From IMG/VR virus record IMGVR_UViG_3300010392_000294, positions 1 to 46,408 of that record: DNA of 46,408 nt; one strand, written 5' to 3'. The position numbers and the translations under genes are program-made. Below are positions 20,800-30,399 of this stretch, piece by piece. Position 1 is the first letter of the stretch, and each line of letters starts with the position of its first letter. Source of the DNA: a virus. Below the pieces are notes generated by a model. The model worked only from the letters and a program-made list of their open reading frames with translations, was not told the origin of the DNA and made no database searches.

Positions 20800-23201
20800 T
20801 GTCAGCACCCCTTCGAGGTGAAGTTGCGTTTCATAGGGATCTTTTTCGGTACTATCCCGACGTATATAACACCGGGGGAGGGCTGCTTCCGGCTCTTGTA
20901 GATGCAGGATCTGGTCGTAAGATGATGCGATGCGAGATTCCCTCTCCCTGTGCTGTCAATGATGCGAGCGGTGTTGCTTACCGCTACATCAATTTAAGGC
21001 ACGGGGATGTGAAGAGCAACTTGACAAGTGGTGTTAAGGCTCACACAAAGGGTCGCTGGAAACTCAGGTTTAAAATTTCTGATGCTGGCACAGGAACCAC
21101 TGGAGGATCTAACGGAGATCATATACAGTTCTTTCTTGTGCAAGATGACAGTGCTCAAACCAAATTGGATCTTAGGCTGGCGGGTGTTTCTGGTGGGGAT
21201 ACGACACTTGAACTCAACTATCGTAACTCTGGAGGTTTTCAGGGAAACACGAACCTTGTAGTTTCTGGTGTGGACCTTGAGGACGGAGGATTGCACACCC
21301 TTGAAGTGGTCTGGAATACTACTGGAGCTACAGCCGGGGATAAATTATCTGTAAAGGTTGATGGTGTTGAGGTTGCGGGGTCCGTGGATGTTGGTGATAT
21401 TTCAGCACAAACATTTTACACCCTTCTGTTACGCCCTCGTGTAATCGACAACGGTATGGGGAGTTACACAATGGATTTTGATGTACTCTCCCATCAACTT
21501 GAGGGCTATTACACAGGATCTATAACTTTTACTGAGGATGATAACAAACCCGCGGGCTTGTTCAACCTTGGCGAACTGTTTGATCTCTCCACCGTTGCTT
21601 CTCAAGCCATTAGAGTAAGGGATCTCCCCCAACGCACGGGTATGAGCTCCGTATACGCTCAAATCAGATCGGTCATCAATCAAGATTTTCCGGTAGACAA
21701 TGTCACAGGTGTTGCAGAAACTGCATTCATCGAGTTAACTAAAGAAAGAGCTTACATGGCTGCTTTCTTTTTAACGGTTGCTGCGGGAGATACGGTCAAG
21801 TGTAAAGTAAAAATTCAAGACGATCCGGAGTCGCCTACGAGCGAGTGGGAGTCTGCTGAATATGAGGTTGCTATACCTCAGTATATCAACCAAGATATAC
21901 TCCCCCGAAACCTTACAATGCTTGCCACTCAATGCACTAAACCCTTTGGACGGGCTCAAGGTGGTTGGACCGATTGGTTTGAGGGACTCTCTGCCGAGGG
22001 TGGGGCTGATTTTGTACACCTCAACCTCGACGATTTTGTTTATGTTGATGATCTTGAGCAAGATGGTAGTGCAGACATTGATGGTGGGGGTACTAACTCT
22101 GCTGTGGAAAACAAGCAAGAGTATCTCCCTCCCGAATGGACCGAGGCTGTTGGTGATAATACCACGGATGCTCGTTGGCACGGTATGATTTGCTATTCTC
22201 AACTTGAGGATGTAGCTTTAGACAAGCTTATGCAAAGGGTGCCGAGTATTTTATCTATAGCTTATGACCATCTGGCTGGAGATAACAATTATGATGCGAG
22301 TTGGGCTACGAATACGGGTCCTTTAATCTCACAGTCTAACCTGTATAGTGCTGTGAGTCGACTAGAGTTGCACCAAAGAGGGGTGGCACTTTCTAGTCTT
22401 TTCAGAGAATCTATGCCCAATGCACCTCTTATAGGAGATAATGACGAGGGTGGCAACCTTATGCCACCGGTGTATAGGGCTGTGAGATTTGGGCCTATTC
22501 TGTTTGTTATCACCGATCCTATCAGGTATCAGTCTAGCTCCCAATTTTTAGGCCCAACTCAACTTGCATGGATCAAAAATGTTTTTTCGAGCACTGATGC
22601 ACAGCATGTAATTTGGGCTCCCACATACCCGACAGGTAGTGCATTTTATAAGGCGGGTCAAGATTGGCAGGGGGACTCGGATTGGCGTGGTGAGCTCACG
22701 GAAATTCTCGATGAACTGCAAAACAACAGTACCGTTGAGAGCTTTCAAACTTGGTGTGGGGACATGCATCTCTGTGGTTATGATCCTGATGCACACCCAG
22801 ATCACTCTAAGTCCATTGGTGAGTTTGTGATTGGTGTAGGCTCGAGTACTATGGTGGCTGCTGGCGGGCTTGATACAGATTGGAACACCTTAGCTAAGAT
22901 TGAATCTCGCTTGGGTGTTGGTGGTTGGGTGTATCCTGCAGACGGTGGAAGTCAAGAGGTTGGAGATGGTTCGCAAGTTAGAGCCGTCTCTGTAATAACC
23001 TTCACCCCTAGCGGTGGTATGGTCTACAAATTGGGTAGAGCAGATCAAAACACCGGACCTTACACCGCAGCTAATTTTGAAAATTATGTCATTGAGGAAG
23101 AAACCTTTAGCCTGTACAATGTTAAACAGGTGGGTATGGGTGGTGGTCTCTCAGAGGGTTCTAAGTATTTTTTAGCGGAGGGTGATTTTGGCCACGCCTA
23201 A
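20799..23201 (+). CDS. Virion protein with LamG-like and PhoD-like phosphatase domains
   Basis: 800 residues. Residues about 45-240 look like a concanavalin/LamG jelly roll (HTKGRWKLRFKISD, VDLEDGGLHTLEVVW, DKLSVKVDGVEV). The second half carries marks of PhoD-type metallophosphatases: AYDHLAGDNN near 488-497, the SQFLGPTQLAWIKNVF segment, and a GDMH metal site at 654-657. PhoD enzymes cut phosphodiester or phosphomonoester bonds, including wall teichoic acids. In the tail cluster it is probably a receptor-binding or surface-degrading component. Catalytic competence is not certain because the N-terminal metal ligands are not clear to me. Confidence 0.7.
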   Translation: MSAPLRGEVAFHRDLFRYYPDVYNTGGGLLPALVDAGSGRKMMRCEIPSPCAVNDASGVAYRYINLRHGDVKSNLTSGVKAHTKGRWKLRFKISDAGTGTTGGSNGDHIQFFLVQDDSAQTKLDLRLAGVSGGDTTLELNYRNSGGFQGNTNLVVSGVDLEDGGLHTLEVVWNTTGATAGDKLSVKVDGVEVAGSVDVGDISAQTFYTLLLRPRVIDNGMGSYTMDFDVLSHQLEGYYTGSITFTEDDNKPAGLFNLGELFDLSTVASQAIRVRDLPQRTGMSSVYAQIRSVINQDFPVDNVTGVAETAFIELTKERAYMAAFFLTVAAGDTVKCKVKIQDDPESPTSEWESAEYEVAIPQYINQDILPRNLTMLATQCTKPFGRAQGGWTDWFEGLSAEGGADFVHLNLDDFVYVDDLEQDGSADIDGGGTNSAVENKQEYLPPEWTEAVGDNTTDARWHGMICYSQLEDVALDKLMQRVPSILSIAYDHLAGDNNYDASWATNTGPLISQSNLYSAVSRLELHQRGVALSSLFRESMPNAPLIGDNDEGGNLMPPVYRAVRFGPILFVITDPIRYQSSSQFLGPTQLAWIKNVFSSTDAQHVIWAPTYPTGSAFYKAGQDWQGDSDWRGELTEILDELQNNSTVESFQTWCGDMHLCGYDPDAHPDHSKSIGEFVIGVGSSTMVAAGGLDTDWNTLAKIESRLGVGGWVYPADGGSQEVGDGSQVRAVSVITFTPSGGMVYKLGRADQNTGPYTAANFENYVIEEETFSLYNVKQVGMGGGLSEGSKYFLAEGDFGHA

Positions 23202-23583
23202 TATCCAATCTGCTGTTGTTGCTGCCTCTGGGGAGTACATCACACTTACCTATGATAGAGCCGTTACCTTGGGCGGAAATCACAGCCACGACGATTTTTC
23301 TGTGCATATGAGTATTAGAGGTAATGTTATAATTAAAGATGTTCTCATTGTAATTCTCGAACCGGAGCTTCGTTTGAGACTTGTTGATCTTATTGAAGGT
23401 GGTGAGATAATTTCTTTAGATTACACCCAACCGGGGGACGGTGTTGAGGATGATGTCGTTGGAGACGATGCTTCATCTTTTGAAGGACTCTCAGTGGTAA
23501 ACAACTCTCAGGTTGCACAGGGAGGGCACACAGGTCTTGGTTCATACATGAAACACAAACTCGCAGGAGGTGATTTATGCTAG
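23188..23583 (+). CDS. Small Ig-like/SwmB-like domain protein
   Basis: 131 residues. The TTG at 23188 is well spaced after GGAGG, while the GTG at 23182 is too close. The N terminus IQSAVVAASGEYITLTYDRA (then VTLGG) matches the repeated unit of the 1015-residue protein downstream, so this is a single-domain relative. The C terminus is acidic and Ser/Gly-rich. Probably a fibre accessory protein. Confidence 0.6.
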   Translation: MATPNIQSAVVAASGEYITLTYDRAVTLGGNHSHDDFSVHMSIRGNVIIKDVLIVILEPELRLRLVDLIEGGEIISLDYTQPGDGVEDDVVGDDASSFEGLSVVNNSQVAQGGHTGLGSYMKHKLAGGDLC

Positions 23584-23900
23584 CTATGCGACAAGGCTGG
23601 ACAGAGGTAAATGTTCCAGCAGATGTAGATCCTGCAGTTACTCTTGTAGCTGCTCCTGATCTGAACACACGCATCATCGTTCGAAGAATTCGTGGGACTG
23701 TCTCCAATGCTTTTTCTCTCAGAAGTAGCACAACGGTTATTCAGTCTCTATCTGCAGGTAATGTAGATATCCCCGGGTTGCAATTAGCTACTCGCTTTGG
23801 TGAGGATTTGACCGCTTTTGGGTCAGGTGTCTCAGATACGGGGGATGTGGCTATTCAGTACGCTTTTGACCGTAACCCTCAACCACAAGCTTACACCTAA
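23577..23900 (+). CDS. Small hypothetical tail/fibre protein
   Basis: 107 residues from the ATG at 23577 behind GGAGG. Beta-rich, with LNTRIIVRRIRGTVSNAFSL and a Gly/Ser/Asp C terminus. No family recognised. Position between two Ig-like fibre genes suggests a virion role; the stop overlaps the next start by TAATG. Confidence 0.6.
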   Translation: MLAMRQGWTEVNVPADVDPAVTLVAAPDLNTRIIVRRIRGTVSNAFSLRSSTTVIQSLSAGNVDIPGLQLATRFGEDLTAFGSGVSDTGDVAIQYAFDRNPQPQAYT

Positions 23901-26900
23901 TGGCTTTTATCAACCCATCTTCGATCTCCATGTTGCCCTCAGGCAAGTGCTTGATTGTGTGGGGGTCGGGTACAGTCACAGGAGTTCCTAACTCGCTGTT
24001 TAATGACTTACTCAACTTTCAGATGGGTGGTCCCGGTGCCTCTGCAACATTTATCCCTCAGTCTTCTTTTCACAACAGGGGTAAATTTGTAGGGGCCGAC
24101 AGACACACTACTCAAATTTCAGGAGCGTCTACTTCGCTCCATGAATTTGCTGTGGCTGTCAACAATGCACTTACAGGAGAGTCAGGTTTCAATTGGTCTT
24201 GGGTCACACCTCCCCGGTCTTCTGGATCCCCGGGAACGGCTACGGCTCCCTTTGTACAGTTTCAAGGGGGTGACTTTAACGGTGAGAGTCTTAGTAGCGT
24301 TGCTGTAACAGGCACAAACCAATATACAGGGCCTACTACCGACATTAGACTCACAGACACAGATAGTCTCAGTGAGACTACTGTACCTGCCATCAGTACA
24401 GACTCCAACCTGTTTTCAGTTACCACAATTAAGTGGAGTTGGTCTGGTCTACGATACTCAAGGGTTAGGGCGGGTAGAAACTTCACAGATATTGTTGTGA
24501 AGGTGAATGGCAACCCTGTTACAGTGAATGGCGGGCAACTTCTTGCGAGTGGTTCTGAGGTTGCTGTAACGATAGCGTACAATGTCGCCCCTACAGATGT
24601 TGTTACTATCACAATCCCAGATGACACTTTTGAGATATCTAACCGAACTGGTGAAAGAGCTGGTCTCCCGAACTATTCAGATCCATTCAGCCACGACTCG
24701 AATGTTGAGTCCACAGACATACCTGTTATTAACAATCGGCCGTGGCCTCAACCAGCATTTTCCAGTCAAACTGCTCGAGACTCTGGATCAACACTCAGGT
24801 TCAGTTTTGATGCTAATGTTGAGGATGCTGGATTTCTGGGATCCAACCCAATTTTCGTTACAGGCTCTATTATAGCCAGTCGTCAATGCGTACCCAACTC
24901 AGTAGGATCAAACTACATTGATTACACTGTGCAGGGAACCCCTCTCTATAATAATGAGGTTGTCAATGCGTCCTCTGTTCAAGCGGGTGTTGTGCGATCT
25001 TTGGGTGCCCCTAGTGGACAAGGAGAAAACGCGTCGTTCAACCCACCTTCGTTCAACGTGGGTTCAAACGGTACAGATCCTCCAGCACCCACGGTCACCA
25101 GTGCTACAATATCAACCTCAGGCACCCAGCTTGTAGTTGTTTGGGATAGAGCGGCAACTTTTGAGGGTGGTAGCGGTACACTAACTCCTGAAAATTCTCC
25201 GGTTGGACCACAAACCCTCAAGAGTCCCACTGCTGGTAATAGCACAGATACTTGGACATTCAACCTCGACACAGATCCTATTAGGATTGGTGATAGTGTA
25301 GCTCTCACATTCTCTGCAGGATACGCTCTCGATTTCCAGACTAATGAACCTACTGCAGCCATCAGTATTGACCCTATCGTCAATAACTCTACCATTCTTT
25401 ACACTAAGCCCGCTCTGCTTGATGTAGATATTCTTGCTGATGGGGCTACTGTTAAACTGGTTTTTGATAGAGCTGTTACTATTAGAACAGCCACACTAGA
25501 ATCCTCTGTACGCGTTCTAGCCCAAGATGTGTCAGACTCCGCTCTGCGAAGCTTCACGGTTCTCGCAGGGACTGGCACAGTAATAACTACCACTGAAACG
25601 GACGATAGTGTTCAGTTCGAGATCACAGGTGGGGGCACCGTGTTTGGCAACGGTGTCGGGGGTGCTGGAGACCCTAATGACGGTGATGATGTTGCCATAC
25701 ACACAAATGGTTTTGCGGGTATTGTCTCCAGCACTTTGTCTGAAACAGCTGGGCAACCTGCTTTAGTTGACCCTATAGGAACTCCGGTTTCAGAAACAGA
25801 TTTTGCTAACTCTTTTGGGGTGGATAACTTATCTACCCAAGCTGAACCAGCCTCTCCAATTACACCGACTTATGTTGAGGCTGAGGTGTTTGATCAGGGT
25901 GACAACCCACTCGAACAATTCCTCCGTATTCGTTTTGATGATGGTTCTGCAACACCCATCGAGCTCCAAAACAACAGCATCTTGCCCACACTTAGTGGAT
26001 CTTTAACAGGTACCACTACACTCCAATTTGAGCAACTTCAAACGGGAGCAGGGGACAACGATGAGATTGTTTACAAAGTCACGGGTGAAAAACTCAAACG
26101 TTCAGTAGATGGTGAAGTTGTTACCCTCACTGTACTTGAAGGTCTTGTTATTTCTGTGGATACTGCTACAGTAAACGCAGCTTCTGGACCTTATGTAGAC
26201 AATGTTGCAGCCTCTTTCACCAACAGTTCAACAGTACCCCAACCTCAAGCAGCAGACACACCTCCAGTTATACAACAAATTTTCATTGGGGCAGATGGTT
26301 TACTGGTTGGTGTCTATTATGATGTCAACATAAACGCCCTTTCTGGGCAAGTGACTGCTGATGGCACACTCACAGGAAGTCGCACTGGCGACTTTGATGT
26401 AAGTCCACCCCCTGCTCAACTCACACTAGCTACTTTTGAGCTAAATGGAAGTCTTCCTATTTTCAGAGGAGAAACTGTATTTGTTGACCTCCCAGAAAGT
26501 CTCGTAAGCAATGCTTCAAACGGTCAAGAATCCTTGAGTGTCACAGGTTTCTTGGCCGACAACAACAGTTTGCTGCCCGTACCTTTAGCACCCATTTTAG
26601 ACACAGCGACCCTCAACGACCCCGGCACAATTATCACAGCTACATTTAATGTACCTGTTGTTGCTGGTTTGGGAACAGGGTACTGCATAGCCTCTAAGAC
26701 GGGAAGGCATGATTTAACGATCGCCTCTATTAGTGCTAACGTGGTGAATATCCAAGTGGCAGGTGTTGTTTTTGAGGGTGAAACGTTAGAGCTATTCTTT
26801 GCCAAGGACTTTGTCAAAGAGGGCCAGCATGAGTTTACCCCTAACGTTCAACTTTCTAACTTTGAAGTTGATGTTTCAAGTCGTACAAGTGCGGCTCCGG

Positions 26901-26947
26901 ATCTTCCAAGCAACTCTACGGGCCTTGTGCCGGATGGTGTCTCATGA
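23900..26947 (+). CDS. Large Ig-like repeat protein (tail fibre candidate)
   Basis: 1015 residues. At least six repeats begin near residues 281, 395, 502, 652, 788 and 897, each with the pattern ATxxxxGxxLxVxFDRAV (for example TSATISTSGTQLVVVWDRA and LLDVDILADGATVKLVFDRA), spaced about 110-150 residues. This is the SwmB/Ig-like beta-sandwich pattern of surface and fibre proteins. The N-terminal 250 residues differ and could attach to the virion. Asp-rich loops suggest calcium binding. Likely an adhesion fibre; repeat number may vary by recombination. Confidence 0.75.
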   Translation: MAFINPSSISMLPSGKCLIVWGSGTVTGVPNSLFNDLLNFQMGGPGASATFIPQSSFHNRGKFVGADRHTTQISGASTSLHEFAVAVNNALTGESGFNWSWVTPPRSSGSPGTATAPFVQFQGGDFNGESLSSVAVTGTNQYTGPTTDIRLTDTDSLSETTVPAISTDSNLFSVTTIKWSWSGLRYSRVRAGRNFTDIVVKVNGNPVTVNGGQLLASGSEVAVTIAYNVAPTDVVTITIPDDTFEISNRTGERAGLPNYSDPFSHDSNVESTDIPVINNRPWPQPAFSSQTARDSGSTLRFSFDANVEDAGFLGSNPIFVTGSIIASRQCVPNSVGSNYIDYTVQGTPLYNNEVVNASSVQAGVVRSLGAPSGQGENASFNPPSFNVGSNGTDPPAPTVTSATISTSGTQLVVVWDRAATFEGGSGTLTPENSPVGPQTLKSPTAGNSTDTWTFNLDTDPIRIGDSVALTFSAGYALDFQTNEPTAAISIDPIVNNSTILYTKPALLDVDILADGATVKLVFDRAVTIRTATLESSVRVLAQDVSDSALRSFTVLAGTGTVITTTETDDSVQFEITGGGTVFGNGVGGAGDPNDGDDVAIHTNGFAGIVSSTLSETAGQPALVDPIGTPVSETDFANSFGVDNLSTQAEPASPITPTYVEAEVFDQGDNPLEQFLRIRFDDGSATPIELQNNSILPTLSGSLTGTTTLQFEQLQTGAGDNDEIVYKVTGEKLKRSVDGEVVTLTVLEGLVISVDTATVNAASGPYVDNVAASFTNSSTVPQPQAADTPPVIQQIFIGADGLLVGVYYDVNINALSGQVTADGTLTGSRTGDFDVSPPPAQLTLATFELNGSLPIFRGETVFVDLPESLVSNASNGQESLSVTGFLADNNSLLPVPLAPILDTATLNDPGTIITATFNVPVVAGLGTGYCIASKTGRHDLTIASISANVVNIQVAGVVFEGETLELFFAKDFVKEGQHEFTPNVQLSNFEVDVSSRTSAAPDLPSNSTGLVPDGVS

Positions 26948-27582
26948 ACAGAACTGAAATGAGAAGCTTGTTCAGGTCGTTGATTGATGACAACGGATCT
27001 AACAACATCTTTACAGACAGCCGTATTAATGAATTTCTCTATGAAGGAGCTCAAGAGGTTCAAGATTTGTTGGAATCCCTTGATGAAAAACTTTTTCTTC
27101 AAGTGGATGTTATCAGCATTCCGGCTGATCAAGTGATTATTGCATTACCTGAAAATACGAGACAAGTTATTGAATTGAGGAGAACAGACTCCGAGCCCTC
27201 TGTTGTTTTTAAAACTCTCGATCTTCGTCAGCTGTCAACCCATGAGAGGGATTATGGTGAAGACAACAGCAACAATCCCTCCTACGCTGTGCGTAATATG
27301 GAGATTGTTTACCCGTCTCCTGTTGGTGTGAATCACACGGTGGAACTCACAACTACACAACATGTTCAAAACTTGGAGGACGATGACTCTAGCTGGTCTG
27401 AGATTCCCCCACAAGCTCGTCGTCTTGTTGTGTATGAAGCGGCCTACATTGGTCTGGTGTCTGAAGATAGCGACGGTCGCCAAATGATGGGGTTGCTTGA
27501 ACGTATGCGTCTCAGGGTGATCCAAAACCTTGATGGTAGAGTTAACACAGGTCAAAGTAGTGTGAACTACATCCCGGAGTAA
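26944..27582 (+). CDS. Head-tail adaptor protein
   Basis: 212 residues, starting in an ATGA overlap. The N terminus MNRTEMRSLFRSLIDD with SRINEFLYEGAQEV and a later helical C terminus (ARRLVVYEAAYIGL) are the pattern of the short-tailed-phage adaptor family that docks under the portal. Followed directly by the tail-stabiliser genes, as expected for the neck order portal-adaptor-stabiliser. Confidence 0.7.
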   Translation: MNRTEMRSLFRSLIDDNGSNNIFTDSRINEFLYEGAQEVQDLLESLDEKLFLQVDVISIPADQVIIALPENTRQVIELRRTDSEPSVVFKTLDLRQLSTHERDYGEDNSNNPSYAVRNMEIVYPSPVGVNHTVELTTTQHVQNLEDDDSSWSEIPPQARRLVVYEAAYIGLVSEDSDGRQMMGLLERMRLRVIQNLDGRVNTGQSSVNYIPE

Positions 27583-27584
27583 TC

Positions 27585-27860
27585 ATGCCTCTTCGCAGAC
27601 AACCCGCCTTCATTGGTGATTTCATCGGGCTCAATGTCAACGACAGTGAGTACAGTGTTCTTCCAAATCAGGCTATTCAGGCCGATAATGTGATTATTGA
27701 GGCAGGTCGCGTTGAACCCCGCCCCGGAAGGTTGGAGCTTTCTGAGGATCAGTTAGCTGGCAAAGCTAGCTCAGGCTTGTTCAACTACACGCCACCAACG
27801 GGTTCCTTGAGATCCCTGATTATTGTACGACCTGATGGTATTTTTATGAGGGTGGGCTAA
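27585..27860 (+). CDS. N-terminal part of a gp10-like tail stabilisation protein
   Basis: 91 residues from the ATG at 27585 behind GGAG. The segment FIGLNVNDSEYSVLPNQAIQ with ADNVIIEAGRVEPRPG is the typical opening of P22 gp10-like tail propeller proteins (Gly-Leu-Asn ... Ala-x-Asn-Val-Ile-Ile-Glu-x-Gly-Arg-Val-x-Pro-Arg-Pro-Gly). It continues into one strand pair (LRSLIIVRPDGIFMRVG) and stops. The rest of the propeller appears in the next gene, joined by a TAATG stop-start overlap, so the two may form one structure. Confidence 0.7.
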   Translation: MPLRRQPAFIGDFIGLNVNDSEYSVLPNQAIQADNVIIEAGRVEPRPGRLELSEDQLAGKASSGLFNYTPPTGSLRSLIIVRPDGIFMRVG

Positions 27861-30094
27861 TGGCTGAGTTTGTAAACATTACATTCAACCAAGATGTTGA
27901 CGAACGGTTTAACAACACTGTAAGCTCTGGACCAGCAGCCACAAATAATCTCGATGGTGTTGTTATTGATGCCTCCGAGATGTTTGACGGTGATGGTTCT
28001 GGTCGGTGGAATAATCTGGCTAGTACCTTTATTCAACTCGCGTCGGACACAGATTTCAATTTTGGGGGGAGTCTCACCCTCTACATGAAGTTGAAATTTT
28101 TCCTGTTGTCAGACGGTAGATTTGGTCTCGTTGGGCGTAGAGGAGATCAAAACAACCGTTGGCATATCATAATTGACACAACAGACTCTACAACTCCCAA
28201 GCTCGTATTCTTTGCTAATGATGCATCGACAGGGGCCCATAACGTCGATTTCGACTTTAGCGGTGTGATTTCACAGTTGACCCTTGGGCGTTGGCATACT
28301 CTTGAGATGGCTTGTGACAGTGCCAATGTTCGATTTTGGATTGATGGTAAGTTCATCACTCTCAGTACTGATGGTGGAGGTCTTACTATTGATGCAAGTA
28401 ATTCAACTGTGGAGGTAGGGCGTGTTAATCAATCTGCAACAGGTACAGCCGATTTTGTTACCTTCGACAGATACATAGACAGCATTGTTTTTGACACAAC
28501 ACTCCCGGCTGGATACACTTCTAACACAGACCACTCCGTAAGGACGTGGACAGGCAACACCGAACTGCTTGAGGTTTTCTCGCCGGTAAAAGAACCCCAA
28601 CCCAATATCTTGGATCAAACTGCATTCCCTAACAATATACCAGATTTTGAGTTAGCCTCCAACCAATGCTTTATTGCAGGGTTGGAGGTAGATATTGGTG
28701 GAGGGGAGTATCGTATGCGGAAGGTTGATGGTACTTCCGTTCTCGATATTGGCATGGCTAAACCGGGGACAGTGAGTTTCTCTGGGGGTTCTTCAGGCTC
28801 GAACTACGATTATGTTGTCACATGGATTGATGCTCGAGGCAATGAGTCGGGGCCCTCACCTGTGTCCTCCCAAAGATCAACAACCTCTAACACTATAGAT
28901 AGACCCGCTAGTCCACCTACACAAGCAACCCATTGGCGAGTCTATAGGCGTCATGCAAGTGCTGGTCAAGCTTTGCATTATCGTGTAAGCCCTGAGATTG
29001 CTGTAGGTACATCCACTTGGGCTGAGTCTGGTGTTGTTGAGAGTTTGACGTTTATTGCACCCACACAGGATGTCGATCTTCCTCCAATCAGCAACCATAT
29101 TGCATATAACCTCGGTCGTATGTATTATGGCAACGTCCGGGTGGGCACTGATAGATACTCCACAAGGGTGTATTACAGTGCTTTGAATGAACTCGAGCAG
29201 GTTGGTGCCAACAGTTGGTTCTATGTTGGTGATGATGACTCTGAAGTTATCACAGGTCTGGTGAAATTTAGAGGCAATCTAGTCATCTTCAAAGAACGCT
29301 CAGTGTATGTTGCTGTAGGGGATCCCCAAGACTCGGGCTTCCAAGTCATAGACATTTCTCGCTCCATTGGGTGTGTAGCCCATCAAACAATCAAGGAGGC
29401 GGGTAACCGTCTTATGTGGTTGGATGATGAAGGTGTTTATGCTTGGGCGGGCGACACAGACCCTATTCTGGTTTCAGAATTTGTCGAGCCCTACATTGAA
29501 AACATGCCTGATGCTCGTAAACCTTATGCATCTGCAGCGGTAGATGCAGAGCTCGGTTTATATTTGATCAGCCTCTCCTTGGAGCAAACAGATGAAAATG
29601 ATTTTGTTCTGTGCTATAATTATCGAGATTCTTTCAGGGATCTTGTGCATAGGTGGTCGAGATGGCCACTCCCCCTATCATCGCTAGGCGATGGATTCGT
29701 TGGGTTGGGTCGGGATGCTCGAGCTTTCTTTGCTGATAAAAGTGGTAAGGTGGGGCTCTTTGAGCGAGGTCTAGATCTAAATGCAGGAATTGATTTTGTG
29801 TGGAAGAGTGGTCGCTTTAACCCGTGGAACCCCGGTTCACCCATGAACATTCATTACCTCACAGTTATGTCAGATCTTGTAACTGTGGGGGATCGTCGTA
29901 TTCATGTCGGATATGAGTTGGATGAGCAAGGTGAGCAGCTATCTCTGTTTGACAATCCAACAGTAAATAACATGAAAATTAGAGTGGCTGGGAGATCTGA
30001 TTACATCTCAGTCGTTCTTAAAGGTACAGACATTCGCGAGAGAATGCGAATGTATGGTTTCAGATTCGACGGCAACCCCATAGGGAAAAGATAA
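27860..30094 (+). CDS. Tail stabilisation protein, LamG domain plus gp10-like propeller
   Basis: 744 residues. Residues about 30-230 look like a LamG/concanavalin domain (LTLYMKLKFFLL, LGRWHTLEMACD, VRFWIDGKF). From about 300 the protein turns into the propeller of gp10-like tail proteins, with YDYVVTWIDARGNESGPSP, an arginine-aromatic WRVYRRH, VRVGTDRYSTRVYYSALNE and FKERSVYVAVG. It probably seals the portal-adaptor channel. The LamG domain at the N terminus, absent from ordinary members, may add glycan binding. The start overlaps the previous stop. Confidence 0.75.
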   Translation: MAEFVNITFNQDVDERFNNTVSSGPAATNNLDGVVIDASEMFDGDGSGRWNNLASTFIQLASDTDFNFGGSLTLYMKLKFFLLSDGRFGLVGRRGDQNNRWHIIIDTTDSTTPKLVFFANDASTGAHNVDFDFSGVISQLTLGRWHTLEMACDSANVRFWIDGKFITLSTDGGGLTIDASNSTVEVGRVNQSATGTADFVTFDRYIDSIVFDTTLPAGYTSNTDHSVRTWTGNTELLEVFSPVKEPQPNILDQTAFPNNIPDFELASNQCFIAGLEVDIGGGEYRMRKVDGTSVLDIGMAKPGTVSFSGGSSGSNYDYVVTWIDARGNESGPSPVSSQRSTTSNTIDRPASPPTQATHWRVYRRHASAGQALHYRVSPEIAVGTSTWAESGVVESLTFIAPTQDVDLPPISNHIAYNLGRMYYGNVRVGTDRYSTRVYYSALNELEQVGANSWFYVGDDDSEVITGLVKFRGNLVIFKERSVYVAVGDPQDSGFQVIDISRSIGCVAHQTIKEAGNRLMWLDDEGVYAWAGDTDPILVSEFVEPYIENMPDARKPYASAAVDAELGLYLISLSLEQTDENDFVLCYNYRDSFRDLVHRWSRWPLPLSSLGDGFVGLGRDARAFFADKSGKVGLFERGLDLNAGIDFVWKSGRFNPWNPGSPMNIHYLTVMSDLVTVGDRRIHVGYELDEQGEQLSLFDNPTVNNMKIRVAGRSDYISVVLKGTDIRERMRMYGFRFDGNPIGKR

Positions 30095-30399
30095 TGGCAC
30101 GCCTATTCACTCAAAGAGATCAGCAGATTGATCGTGAATTCAGCGATGTTGATAGGCGTCTCACAAACCTTGAAAGCTCGGATAATATACCCATCGGAGG
30201 GTGTATTATTTGGACAGGGATATCTCCACCTGCGGGCTATCTCTGGTGTGATGGGCAATCTTACAGCGTCCTCACATACCCCAAGCTATACCAAATTTTG
30301 GAGCGTAGGGGTGGTACACCTACACCCAACAACGAGGATAGCTTTGCTGTTCCAAGCCTCACTAACGGATCATTCACCTTCATCATAAGGGCTGAGTAA
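30094..30399 (+). CDS. Tail collar domain protein
   Basis: 101 residues, near the minimum size for this domain. A short N-terminal helix (DQQIDREFSDVDRRLTNLE) precedes the collar pattern IPIGGCIIWTG, PPAGYLWCDGQ, YPKLYQIL and FAVPSL, ending FIIRAE. Tail collar domains occur in distal tail and fibre proteins. TAATG overlap with the previous gene. Confidence 0.85.
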   Translation: MARLFTQRDQQIDREFSDVDRRLTNLESSDNIPIGGCIIWTGISPPAGYLWCDGQSYSVLTYPKLYQILERRGGTPTPNNEDSFAVPSLTNGSFTFIIRAE

